The notes beneath the pieces were generated by a model. That model did not search any database and was not told the origin of the DNA. It worked only from the letters and a program-made list of their open reading frames with translations. From NCBI GenBank assembly GCA_047974805.1, contig JBKECS010000006.1:1-64000 (forward strand): a DNA stretch of 64,000 bases. The letters are read 5' to 3'. The stretch comes from JAJXUB01 sp047974805. GTDB lineage: Bacteria; Actinomycetota; Actinomycetes; Actinomycetales; Dermatophilaceae. The translations under genes and the position numbers were made by a program. Shown here in pieces: positions 17,832-27,000 of the stretch (within the stretch, counting starts at the first letter, position 1; each line of letters starts with the position of its first letter).

Positions 17832-18491
17832 ATGACCGATTTGCCCAACCGGCTGGCCGGGCGGCTGAGATCGCCGTCGTGGCGAGACTCTCGTCTGCTG
17901 ATCGGAATCGTGCTTGTCCTGGGCGGCACGGCCATCGGATCGGTGGTCGTGGCTCATGCCGACGATCGGGTCCCGGTGTTGGTGGCCCGCGGACCGCTGG
18001 TGCCTGGTGAGGTGCTCACCACGCAGAACACCGACCGGCTCGATGTGTATCTCGGTCGTGACTTGTCCAGGTACCTTCCAGCGTCGACCGACCTCAGCGG
18101 GCGGTATGCGGTGGCCCTGGTCCGCCCGGGCGAGCTCATTCCGGCCAGCGCCACCGGGTCCGCCGAGGAGGTCGCGGTCCAGCCGGTGACGGTGTTGGCC
18201 GACGCGGCCTCAGCGGAAGCGCTGGTGCGCGGTTCCGTCGTCGACGTTTATGTCGATCCTGCTGCTGGAGGCACTAGTCAGGGGTTCACGGGATCGCGGC
18301 GGGCGCTCAAGAGCGCCACGGTGGCGGCCGACCCGGCGGGGGACGGCGGCTTCGGGGGCAGCGGGAGCACCGTGGCCGTGCGGGTGCTCATGCCGACCAA
18401 GGCCGTCGGGACCATCATCAACCACATCGACAACGAGGCGCGGATCACGCTGGTGCCCGTCCCCGGGTCGTTGATCAGGTCCGACTCGTGA
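17832..18491 (+). CDS. SAF-domain protein, CpaB/RcpC-like
   Basis: About 219 residues. One N-terminal membrane helix (about 24-44, IGIVLVLGGTAIGSVVVAHA) is followed by an SAF domain (VLVARGPLVPGEVLTTQN to VRPGELIPASA) and a beta-rich tail. In Flp/Tad systems CpaB/RcpC proteins of this plan sit in the envelope and help pilus assembly. ATG at 17832 is preferred over 17814 because GGAGGA (17818-17823) is spaced for it. Its stop overlaps the next gene by 4 bp (GTGA at 18488). The main tad genes are about 20 kb away. Confidence 0.82.
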   Translation: MTDLPNRLAGRLRSPSWRDSRLLIGIVLVLGGTAIGSVVVAHADDRVPVLVARGPLVPGEVLTTQNTDRLDVYLGRDLSRYLPASTDLSGRYAVALVRPGELIPASATGSAEEVAVQPVTVLADAASAEALVRGSVVDVYVDPAAGGTSQGFTGSRRALKSATVAADPAGDGGFGGSGSTVAVRVLMPTKAVGTIINHIDNEARITLVPVPGSLIRSDS

Positions 18492-19777
18492 GCGTGAGGG
18501 TGCTGTCCGCGCTGGACCATCGAGTTGAGGCGAGCATCGTCACCCAGCTGGAAGCGGCCGGGCCGGAGGTCACGTTGGTACGACGGTGTCCGGACCTGGC
18601 CGACCTGCTGGCAGCAGCTGCATCGGGCCTGGCGGATGTAGCCCTGGTATCGGGATCGCTCCGCGGGCTGGATGGGGAGTCCGTCGCCCGGCTACACGGT
18701 GACGACGTGCGCATCGTCGGCCTGAGCGTTGATGAAGACCAGGCACGCGCCTTGGTCGGTATCGGAATCGACCGGGTCCGCTCCGAGTCGGGAGAACTCG
18801 CCGACCTGTTGTCGGACCTGCGGGAAGCGGAATTGCTCGCGCCGAGTTCACCGTCGGTGAGCGATATTCTCCGTCGGGACTCGCTGGGCGGTGCCACAGC
18901 GGCCGGGCCGGACACACACGTTGACATATCCGTCGACCACGATCCTCGTCCCCGGCCGCCGGCAACGGTCATCGCGGTGTGGGGGCCCGCTGGTGCACCA
19001 GGACGGACCACGGTTGCGGTCAACCTCGCCGCAGAGCTGGCCGCCGAAGGAAAGCAGGCCTTGTTGATCGATGCAGACACCTGGGGGGCCAGTGTTGCCC
19101 AATCCTTGGCCTTGGTGGATGAGGCCCCGGGGCTGGTGGCTGCCGTCCGCGCTGCTGATCAAGGCCGATTGGACGAGATGGAGCTGGCCAGGTTGGCGCC
19201 CAGCGTTGCGGCTCACTGGCGAGTCCTGACCGGCCTGCCACGACCCGATCGCTGGCCCGAGATCCGGCCCGCCGCCTTGGAGCGCGTGCTCGGTCTGGCT
19301 GGCAACATCGCTGAGGTCCTCGTCATCGACTGTGCCGCTTCCCTGGAAGATGACGAGGAGCTTAGCTACGATACGGCCGCACCACGACGCAATGCAGCGA
19401 CCTTGACCGCCCTGGCGAGCAGCACCGCCCTGGTCGCCGTGGGTAGTGCCGACCCTGTGGGCCTGCAGCGGCTGGTTCGGGGAGTTCAAGATCTCGCAAC
19501 CCTCTCGTCGCCGGCCCCCTGGGTGGTGGTGAACAAGCTGCGTGACTCAGCGATCGGGCGCCATCCGGACCGCCAGATCCGGCAAACGCTAGGTCGCTTT
19601 GCTGGGCTGGAAGACCTCGAGTTCCTACCCTGGGACCTGCCCGCCTGCGACGCCGCGATGCTTGCTGGGGAACCCCTTCGAGCGGTCGCCGCGCGCAGCC
19701 CGCTGCGGACGGCCATCCGTGATCTGTCCATGCGAGTACTCGCAGCGTCGGCGCAGACGCCGGCCGGCCAGGTCTGA
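18488..19777 (+). CDS. CpaE/MinD-like ParA-family ATPase
   Basis: About 429 residues. An N-terminal receiver-like pseudo-domain (about 1-110, without a clear phospho-Asp) precedes a ParA/MinD fold starting at TVIAVWGPAGAPGRTTVAVN. The P-loop is non-canonical: GPAGAPGRTT has Arg where Lys is normal and lacks the deviant signature Lys. Later motifs LLIDADTWGAS and VLVIDCAASLEDD fit switch and Walker B regions. CpaE-like proteins localise Tad pili; the mycobacterial Ssd protein near tadA is similar. Coupled by GTGA to the SAF gene. ATP hydrolysis is uncertain given the P-loop. Confidence 0.82.
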   Translation: MSVRVLSALDHRVEASIVTQLEAAGPEVTLVRRCPDLADLLAAAASGLADVALVSGSLRGLDGESVARLHGDDVRIVGLSVDEDQARALVGIGIDRVRSESGELADLLSDLREAELLAPSSPSVSDILRRDSLGGATAAGPDTHVDISVDHDPRPRPPATVIAVWGPAGAPGRTTVAVNLAAELAAEGKQALLIDADTWGASVAQSLALVDEAPGLVAAVRAADQGRLDEMELARLAPSVAAHWRVLTGLPRPDRWPEIRPAALERVLGLAGNIAEVLVIDCAASLEDDEELSYDTAAPRRNAATLTALASSTALVAVGSADPVGLQRLVRGVQDLATLSSPAPWVVVNKLRDSAIGRHPDRQIRQTLGRFAGLEDLEFLPWDLPACDAAMLAGEPLRAVAARSPLRTAIRDLSMRVLAASAQTPAGQV

Positions 19778-19789
19778 CACCATGGGCAG

Positions 19790-21238
19790 GTGACCGACAG
19801 GGTATCCGCGTTGGACTTTTCGACCCTCTACCTCGCCGAGGGGAACACTCCGCTTCATGTCGGCTCGGTGATGATCTTCGAGCCCACCGCGGGCTTCGAC
19901 TACGACCGGCTCATCCACCTGGTCAGCGCGCGCCTCGTGGAGATCCCGCGCTATCGGCAACGGATCGTGGAGGTTCCGGGCAACCTGGCGCCGCCGGTGT
20001 GGGTGGATGACCCGGCCTTCGATGTCAGCTATCACGTTCGCCGCTCGGCGCTGCCCCGGCCAGGGACCGACGAACAACTGGAGGAATTCGTCGCCCGGAT
20101 CACCCCACGGCCGCTGGACCTGAACCGGCCGCTCTGGGAAGCCTATTTCATCGAGGGCTTGTATCGGGGCCGGTTTGCCTTGGTGACCAAGACGCACCCG
20201 GCCCTGGTGGACGGAGTCGACGCCCTTGACCTGGCCCAGGTCTTGCTCAGCACCGACCCCACGGACAGTACCCGGGGGGTCGCCGAGCCGGTCTCCTGGA
20301 TCCCCCACCGCCCACCGAATAGCCTCGAACTTCTCGTTGGCGCCATGGGCGACCTTGCCCGTTCTCCCCGCGCTCTGGCGGACACCGTCAGCAGATCCGT
20401 CGGTGACCTGGCCAGCACTGCGAAGCGAGTGGCCGGCGCGGCTGGGGACATTGCTGGTGCGCTGGCCCGCGTCTCGACCCGGCCGGCCCCGACCTCGCCG
20501 CTCAACGCTCGGGTCGGGGGAGCGCGCCGGTTCGTCATGGTCGGTACAGACCTGCAGGACTACCGCCGGGTCCGGGAACAGGTCACCGGCCCGAAGACGG
20601 AGGAGGTGACCATCAACGACGTCGTGCTGGCGACGCTGGCCGGAGCACTGCGCACCTGGCTACTCACCCGCGGGGAGTCGGTCACGGTCGGCACCACCGT
20701 GCGGGCGATGGTCCCAGTAAGCATCGAATCTCCGACCGAAGCACGGCCCAAGGTCAGTGATCGGCACGGCCACGCCATCCGGGCGTTCTTCGTCGACCTG
20801 CCGGTCGGCGAGCCGGCCGCTTCGATGCGCCTGCACCAGATCGCGTTCATGATGCGCCAACAGTTGCAGGTCGGCCGGGCCGTCGACGCAGCGACGCTCG
20901 TCGCCGTGGGCGATTTCGCCCCACCGGGAATGTATGCCTTGGCCTCGCGCGTCGGGCAGGCGGTGTCCCGACGGCTGTACAACCTCGCGGTGACCAACGT
21001 CCCCGGTCCGCAACATCCGATGTATGCCGCCGGTGCACAACTCCTGGCCAGCTACCCGGTGATGCCGCTGAGCCCCGGGCAGGCCTTGACCGTCGGATTG
21101 ACCTCCTACGACGGCGGCGTGTACTACGGCCTGCTCGTGGATCGGGACGCGATTCCCGACGTGGATGTGCTGGGCCAGGCCATCGTCGACTCCCTCACCG
21201 AGTTGCTGCAGATTCAGGACGGCACGGTCGAGGTATGA
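19790..21238 (+). CDS. WS/DGAT-family acyltransferase with altered HHxxxDG motif
   Basis: About 482 residues of the wax ester synthase/diacylglycerol acyltransferase family, which joins acyl-CoA to alcohols or diacylglycerol to make neutral lipids. It begins DFSTLYLAEGNTPLHVGSVM and carries TINDVVLATLAGALR and the late PGP/NVPGPQHPMYAAGAQL motif. The catalytic HHxxxDG reads HPALVDG (His136, Pro137, Asp141, Gly142), so the second His, the general base in known enzymes, is replaced by Pro. It may be inactive or use another chemistry. The DUF6912-like gene overlaps its stop by 4 bp. Confidence 0.87.
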   Translation: MTDRVSALDFSTLYLAEGNTPLHVGSVMIFEPTAGFDYDRLIHLVSARLVEIPRYRQRIVEVPGNLAPPVWVDDPAFDVSYHVRRSALPRPGTDEQLEEFVARITPRPLDLNRPLWEAYFIEGLYRGRFALVTKTHPALVDGVDALDLAQVLLSTDPTDSTRGVAEPVSWIPHRPPNSLELLVGAMGDLARSPRALADTVSRSVGDLASTAKRVAGAAGDIAGALARVSTRPAPTSPLNARVGGARRFVMVGTDLQDYRRVREQVTGPKTEEVTINDVVLATLAGALRTWLLTRGESVTVGTTVRAMVPVSIESPTEARPKVSDRHGHAIRAFFVDLPVGEPAASMRLHQIAFMMRQQLQVGRAVDAATLVAVGDFAPPGMYALASRVGQAVSRRLYNLAVTNVPGPQHPMYAAGAQLLASYPVMPLSPGQALTVGLTSYDGGVYYGLLVDRDAIPDVDVLGQAIVDSLTELLQIQDGTVEV

Positions 21239-21630
21239 CGCAGACCCGGATCTATCTGCCGCTCACGGCTGTGGCGCTCTCGGACTTGATCGCCTTAAAG
21301 GAATCCGTGGCCCCTCCGGTGCCCGCCCACGCCGTCACGCACACCCTCCGGGAAACTCGATCGGGTGTCGATGAGGAGGAATGGGAATACGAGGCCCTCA
21401 TCGACGCCGCCACGTCGATGGAGGTTCGCGTAGTGGCCGCCGCAGACGTCGAACCCGACCACGTCATCGAAGCTCCCGGACGCGGGCTGACCGCCGTTAT
21501 GCTGAACGAACCGGTTCCGTTGCCTCGCGTGGTGTCCTTCCACGTCCGGCAGGGGCCGGACGACGACCTGCTGTGGTATGACGTCACGGAGGCAGCCACG
21601 GTGCTCGACCTCGTTGCCGGGACAGCGTGA
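21235..21630 (+). CDS. DUF6912-like conserved protein
   Basis: A 131-residue soluble protein that begins TRIYLPLTAVALSDLIA and ends DLLWYDVTEAATVLDLVAG, matching the pattern of the small actinobacterial DUF6912 family. No catalytic motif is evident. The ATG overlaps the acyltransferase stop (ATGA, 21235-21238), so it is translationally coupled; whether it acts with the acyltransferase is unknown. Confidence 0.7.
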   Translation: MTQTRIYLPLTAVALSDLIALKESVAPPVPAHAVTHTLRETRSGVDEEEWEYEALIDAATSMEVRVVAAADVEPDHVIEAPGRGLTAVMLNEPVPLPRVVSFHVRQGPDDDLLWYDVTEAATVLDLVAGTA

Positions 21631-21717
21631 GCGACCAGCCCAAGGTTGGTCAGCGCCGTGCAGGGTCACCGGCCACTGCAGCCGCCAGTGCCCACATAGG
21701 TCAGGCAGAGGAACGCC

Positions 21718-23346
21718 ATGGACTCGATCACCTCGGTCCCCACTCCGCTGAACGAACCCGTCATGTCGTATGCCCCCGGCACACCCGAGCGCATCGAGAT
21801 ACAAGCAGCGCTCGCAGCCCTGGGTGACGGGCCGCACGACCTGCCCCACATCATCGGCGGCGTTCAGGTGACCGGCGGCGGCGCGCCCATTGAGGTGCGA
21901 CAGCCGCATGCCCACGCCAAGCTGCTCGGCACCGTGCACGATGCGACCGGCGAACAGGCCAGATCGGCGATCGATGCCGCAGCCGAAGCATCGCCAAGCT
22001 GGCGTGAGCTGTCCTTCGACGATCGGGCCACCGTGCTGCTGCGGGCCGCCGACCTGCTCACCGGGCCATGGCGGTCGCGGCTGAACGCCGCCACCATGCT
22101 CGGCCAATCCAAGACCGTCCACCAAGCCGACATCGACGCCGCCTGCGAACTTGCCGACTTTTGGCGGTTCAACGTCCACTATGCCCGCCAGATCCTCGCC
22201 GAGCAGCCCATCGCCAACTCGCCCGGCGTGTGGAACCGGAGCGACCATCGCCCCCTCGAGGGATTCGTCTACGCCATCACCCCGTTCAACTTCACCGCCA
22301 TCGCCGGCAACCTGCCCACGGCACCGGCCCTCATGGGCAACACCGTGCTGTGGAAGCCCAGCCACAACCAAGCCCTCGCGGCACAGCTCACCATGGACCT
22401 GCTTCAGGAGGCCGGTCTGCCAGACGGTGTCATCAACCTCCTGCACGGCCATGGCGCGGATGTCTCAGCGGTGGCGATGAGCGACCCGGGCCTGGCCGGC
22501 ATCCACTTCACCGGTTCCACCGCTGTCTTCCAGCACCTGTGGGGCCAGGTGGGGGCCAACATCGCCCGCTACCGGTCCTACCCTCGGATAGTCGGCGAAA
22601 CCGGGGGGAAGGACTTCATCGTCGCCCACCCCAGCGCCGATCCGGATGTGTTGGTCACCGCACTGCTGCGGGGCGCCTTCGAGTTCTCCGGACAGAAGTG
22701 CTCGGCGGCATCAAGGGCATACCTGCCCGCCAGCTTGTGGCGGCGCATAGGCGAGGAGCTCATCACCGCCACCGAGGCGCTGCCTGTCGGCGATGTCACC
22801 GATCTAGGCAACTTCACCGGTGCGGTCATCGACGCGCGTGCCTTCGCCAAACACAAGGCCGCCATCGACCGGGCCCACGCCCATCCTGCGATCGATGTCG
22901 TGGCCGGCGGACGCTACGACAACAGCGTCGGCTACTTCGTCCGTCCCACCGTGCTGACCTGCACCGATCCAGCGGACGAGGTCTTTGTGACCGAGTACTT
23001 CGGGCCGATTCTGGCCATCTACGTCTACCCGGACGAGGATTTCCTGGACATGCTCACCCAGATGGAGTCTATTGCGCCGTATGCGCTCACCGGCGCGATC
23101 ATCGCCCAGGACCGGCAGGTCATCGCTTCGGTGACCGACCGGCTGAGGTTCGCGGCTGGGAACTTCTACGTCAACGACAAGCCCACCGGTGCGGTCGTGG
23201 GCCAGCAGCCGTTCGGCGGGGCTAGGGCCTCAGGGACCAACGATAAGGCCGGCAGCGCCCAGAACCTGTTGCGGTGGACCTCCACGCGGTCGATCAAGGA
23301 GACCTTCGACCCGCCGCGCAGCCACATCTATCCGCACATGGGATGA
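21718..23346 (+). CDS. pruA: L-glutamate gamma-semialdehyde dehydrogenase (1-pyrroline-5-carboxylate dehydrogenase)
   Basis: Second enzyme of proline catabolism: oxidises glutamate semialdehyde to glutamate with NAD. About 542 residues, typical for the stand-alone form. Rossmann and catalytic marks are GNTVLWKPSHNQALAA, FTGSTAVFQHLW, the general-base Glu in GETGGKDFIVAHP and the nucleophile Cys in FSGQKCSAASRAYLP. The C-terminus NDKPTGAVVGQQPFGGARASG matches the family. ATG at 21718 follows AGAGGAA. No proline dehydrogenase gene lies next to it in this window; the large glutamate dehydrogenase downstream could consume its product. Confidence 0.95.
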   Translation: MDSITSVPTPLNEPVMSYAPGTPERIEIQAALAALGDGPHDLPHIIGGVQVTGGGAPIEVRQPHAHAKLLGTVHDATGEQARSAIDAAAEASPSWRELSFDDRATVLLRAADLLTGPWRSRLNAATMLGQSKTVHQADIDAACELADFWRFNVHYARQILAEQPIANSPGVWNRSDHRPLEGFVYAITPFNFTAIAGNLPTAPALMGNTVLWKPSHNQALAAQLTMDLLQEAGLPDGVINLLHGHGADVSAVAMSDPGLAGIHFTGSTAVFQHLWGQVGANIARYRSYPRIVGETGGKDFIVAHPSADPDVLVTALLRGAFEFSGQKCSAASRAYLPASLWRRIGEELITATEALPVGDVTDLGNFTGAVIDARAFAKHKAAIDRAHAHPAIDVVAGGRYDNSVGYFVRPTVLTCTDPADEVFVTEYFGPILAIYVYPDEDFLDMLTQMESIAPYALTGAIIAQDRQVIASVTDRLRFAAGNFYVNDKPTGAVVGQQPFGGARASGTNDKAGSAQNLLRWTSTRSIKETFDPPRSHIYPHMG

Positions 23347-23379
23347 CAACGTCGTCCGGGTCCAGGCGCGCAGTCGTGG

Positions 23380-23877
23380 TTAGGGCTGAAGATGCTGACG
23401 GATGAGCTCGAATTCGGCCTCGACGGCCTGCGCCAGGAACGGGGAGGCGGCCTTTTCGACCTTGCCGCCGAGGAGGAAGACCTCGGCACTCAGCTGGCCC
23501 TCGAAGGTCTCACTGCTGCCGGTGCCGGAAGGATCCAGGACAAGATCACCGCGCAGCGTCACCGGCGCCCCCTGCACTACCGCCTCCACCGTCGCCGCGC
23601 GTCCGCCGTCCGCCCGTGCAGGACCCCAGGTCTGTACCTCGGTGACGCGCAGTTGCTCGCCGACGAAGGACTTGACGAAGTCGGGCATGCTCGCCGTCGG
23701 TAGCAGTCGGACCGTCTCGATCCGCACTCCGTCCCCAGCGGGGGTCACGGTGGCCGAAGCGCCGGGTATGCCGACAGTTCCCTCCGCCTTGGCCTGCTGA
23801 AACTTCGGATCGCTGATCACGGCAAACACGGCCTCGGGTGTGGCATCGAACTCTGCGGTCCGGCGGATCGTCTCCAT
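23380..23877 (-). CDS. DUF2505-family (SRPBCC-like) protein
   Basis: A 165-residue protein with the helix-grip pattern METIRRTAEFDATPEAVFAV near its start and a long C-terminal helix ending VEAEFELIRQHLQP, as in the actinobacterial DUF2505 family, which probably forms a hydrophobic ligand pocket. Ligand unknown. ATG at 23877 has no Shine-Dalgarno site, but TAGGCT on the minus strand (23890-23885) ends seven bases before it, supporting leaderless initiation. It diverges from the glutamate dehydrogenase gene and converges with pruA. Confidence 0.8.
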   Translation of the reverse strand: METIRRTAEFDATPEAVFAVISDPKFQQAKAEGTVGIPGASATVTPAGDGVRIETVRLLPTASMPDFVKSFVGEQLRVTEVQTWGPARADGGRAATVEAVVQGAPVTLRGDLVLDPSGTGSSETFEGQLSAEVFLLGGKVEKAASPFLAQAVEAEFELIRQHLQP

Positions 23878-23884
23878 ATGCGCC

Positions 23885-23890
23885 AGCCTA
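23885..23890 (-). promoter_or_regulatory. -10 element for leaderless DUF2505 mRNA
   Basis: Minus-strand TAGGCT ends 7 nt upstream of ATG 23877; no Shine-Dalgarno sequence precedes that start. Confidence 0.4.
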
Positions 23891-24017
23891 TGGGGTGCTG
23901 TTTGGAGCAGGCGAGGATGTCGTGGTCCTGCCCGTGTCGGAATGTCACTACGCTGCTGGGGGAGGCACATCGACGTGCCTACGGCGCAACCGGTAGAGGT
24001 CAGAGGAAACGGAGAGC

Positions 24018-27000
24018 ATGACCATGGCTGACTCTGCGGCTCGGGAAACCGTCCTGCGTCAGATGAGTGAGGCATTCGCTCACCTGCCGGCTGGTGGTGA
24101 CCGGCCAGGGTTCGTGGAGCGTTACTACCACCACGTGCCCACCGACGAGTTGCTCGGGCGCTCACCGCAGGCGTTGGCGGGTGCGGCCGCCTCGCATGTG
24201 GCTTTTGCCCAGCAGCGGCCAGCAGGCACCGCGAAGGTTACGGTATTCAACCCGACGACGGAGGTCGACGGGTGGTCCAGCCCCCGCACGGTCGTGCTCG
24301 TGGTGACCGACGATATGCCGTTCTTGGTCGATTCGGTCACCGGTGCCTTGGTTCGACGCGGCTACGACATCCACCTCGTGGTCCACCCCCAATTGAGGGT
24401 CCGCCGGGACGCCGTGGGCGGACTCGAGAACATCACCGACAACGATCCGGCGTTGGCTGCACCCTCCCGTGGCGTGGGCGACATCGCCGAGTCCTGGATG
24501 CAACTGTCCATCGACCGCGAAACCGACGAGTCGACCCGGGACCAGCTGGAGCAGGACATCCGCGAGGTCCTGGAAGATGTCCGGGAGACCGTCGAGGACT
24601 GGGCGAAGATGCGGACCAGATGCCTCGTCGTGGCCGCCGAGCTCGAGGGCACCCCGCCGGCGGGGGCCGACCCGGACGAAGTGGCCAGGGCGGCGGAATT
24701 CCTCCGGTGGATGGCCGAGAACCACTTCACCTTCCTCGGATATCGCCAGTACCGCCTGACCATGACCCCGGACGGGGAGACCATCACCTGCGAGCCGGGC
24801 ACAGGTCTGGGCATTCTGCGCTCCGACCCGTCGGCTTCGGAGCCGGTAGCGGCGCTGAGCCCGGTGGCCAGCGAACTGGCCCACGACTCGGACCTGCTCG
24901 TGCTGACCAAGGCGAACTCGCTGTCCACGGTGCATCGCAACGCCTACATGGACTATGTCGGGGTCAAGGTCTACGACGACGCCGGCGCCGTGGTCGGTGA
25001 ACGCCGCTTCCTCGGGTTGTATGCCGCCACGGCGTATACCGAGTCCGTCGAGCGCATCCCGCTGGTGCGCGACAAGGTGCACGAGGTCATCGCCAGATCC
25101 GGGGTATCCCCGGACAGCCACACCGGCAAGGACCTGTTGGGGGTTCTCGAGACCTACCCGCGCGATGAGCTTATCCAGACCCCAATCACTGAGCTGTTCG
25201 AGACGGCCATGGCCGTCAGCCAGCTTCAGGAACGCCGGCGCACCAAGCTCTTCGTACGCGAGGATGCCTTCCGCCGGTTCGTTTCCTGCCTGGTTTACAT
25301 CCCCCGCGACCGGTACAACACAGCCGTCCGGTTGCGGATGTCGGACATCCTCAAGGAAGCCTTCGGCGGGGACAGCGTTGAATTCACCGCCCGGGTCTCC
25401 GAGTCGGCCTTGGCCCGGTTGATGTTCGTCGTCCGGATGCCTCGCGGTGAACGGGTGGACCCGCTGACCCCGAGCCAGCGCCGCGACCTTGAGGCCCGGT
25501 TGGTCGAGGTGTCCCGAACCTGGTCCGACCGGCTCGCCGATGGGCTTAGGGACCGGCTGGGGGAGGTCGACGGGGACCAGCTCATGGATCGGTTCGGCCG
25601 GGGCTTTCCGACCGCCTACCAAGAGACGTTCACCGTCGCGCAGACGGTCGCCGACCTGCGCCATCTCGATCGGTTGGGGGACGGCCGCCGGACGTCGGTG
25701 GCGCTCTACCGGCCGTCCGGTGGCAGCCCGACGGTGCGCCGCTTCAAGCTGTTCCGGACCGACCCGCTGTCGTTGACCGACGTACTGCCGATCTTCACCC
25801 ATATGGGGGTCGAGGTCATCGACGAACAGCCGTATGCGGTGACTCGGGAAGACGGCAATGACCTGCACGTCTACGACTTCGGGCTGCGCGTCACCGACGC
25901 GCAGATCTGGGAGGCCCTGCCGCACGACCGGCTGCGGGACCTCTTCGAGTCCGCGGTGCTGACCGTCTGGGATGGTCAGGCCGAATCAGACGGGTTCAAC
26001 CGGCTCGTGCTCCTAGCCCAACTGACGTGGCGGCAGGTGGTCATTCTGCGCGCGGTGGCGAAGTACCTGCGGCAAACCCAGGCCACCTTCAGCCAGGACT
26101 ATGTCGAGGACGCCTTGTGCTCGAATCCGCAGCTGGCCGCCGAACTGGTCGACCTGTTTCAGACCCGGTTCGATCCTGCCCGCTGCATCGACGATGACGC
26201 CGCGAGGCAGGTGGCCGGAGACGCGTTGGCCGAGCGGATCCTTGCAGGCCTGGACGCCGTCGCCAGTTTGGATCACGACCGGATCATCCGGTCCTTCCTC
26301 AGCGTCATTCGCGCCGGCCTGCGGACGAACTTCTACCAGCGCACTCCGGCAGGGGAGGACAAGGCATACGTCTCGATCAAGCTCGACCCGACGGCGATCC
26401 CGGAACTGCCCGCTCCTCGGCCCCAATTCGAGATCTGGGTGTATGGGCCGCGGGTCGAAGGTGTGCATCTGCGATTCGGACCGGTGGCGCGAGGCGGATT
26501 ACGCTGGAGCGACCGTCGGGAGGACTTCCGCACCGAAATCCTCGGCTTGGTCAAGGCCCAAATGGTCAAGAACGCCGTCATCGTGCCCACCGGGTCCAAG
26601 GGCGGGTTCTTCCCCAAACTGCTGCCCGATCCGAGTGCGGACCGGGCCGCCTGGCTGGCCGAAGGTGTGGCGGCATACCGGCAGTTCATCAGTGGTCTGC
26701 TCGATCTGACCGACAACCGTGCAGCCGGGCAGATCGTGCCCCCGGCAGACGTTGTGCGTCACGACGGCGACGATTCCTATCTCGTGGTCGCAGCGGACAA
26801 GGGCACCGCAACTTTCTCCGACATCGCCAACGGCGTCGCGCGCGACGACGGGTTCTGGCTCGATGACGCCTTCGCGTCGGGCGGCTCCGCCGGGTACGAC
26901 CACAAGGCCATGGGCATCACCGCTCGCGGCGCCTGGGAGTCGGTCAAACGCCACTTCCGCGAACTCGGCGTGGACACCCAGCGGGAAAGCGTCACCGTCG

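Noticed and set aside
21627..21827. Small ORF coupled to the DUF6912-like stop by GTGA
   Set aside because: It runs into pruA in another frame, has low-complexity His/Arg/Ala content and no conserved look.
24162..25925. Long open frame antisense to the glutamate dehydrogenase gene
   Set aside because: Same composition artefact; the sense strand encodes a clear conserved enzyme.
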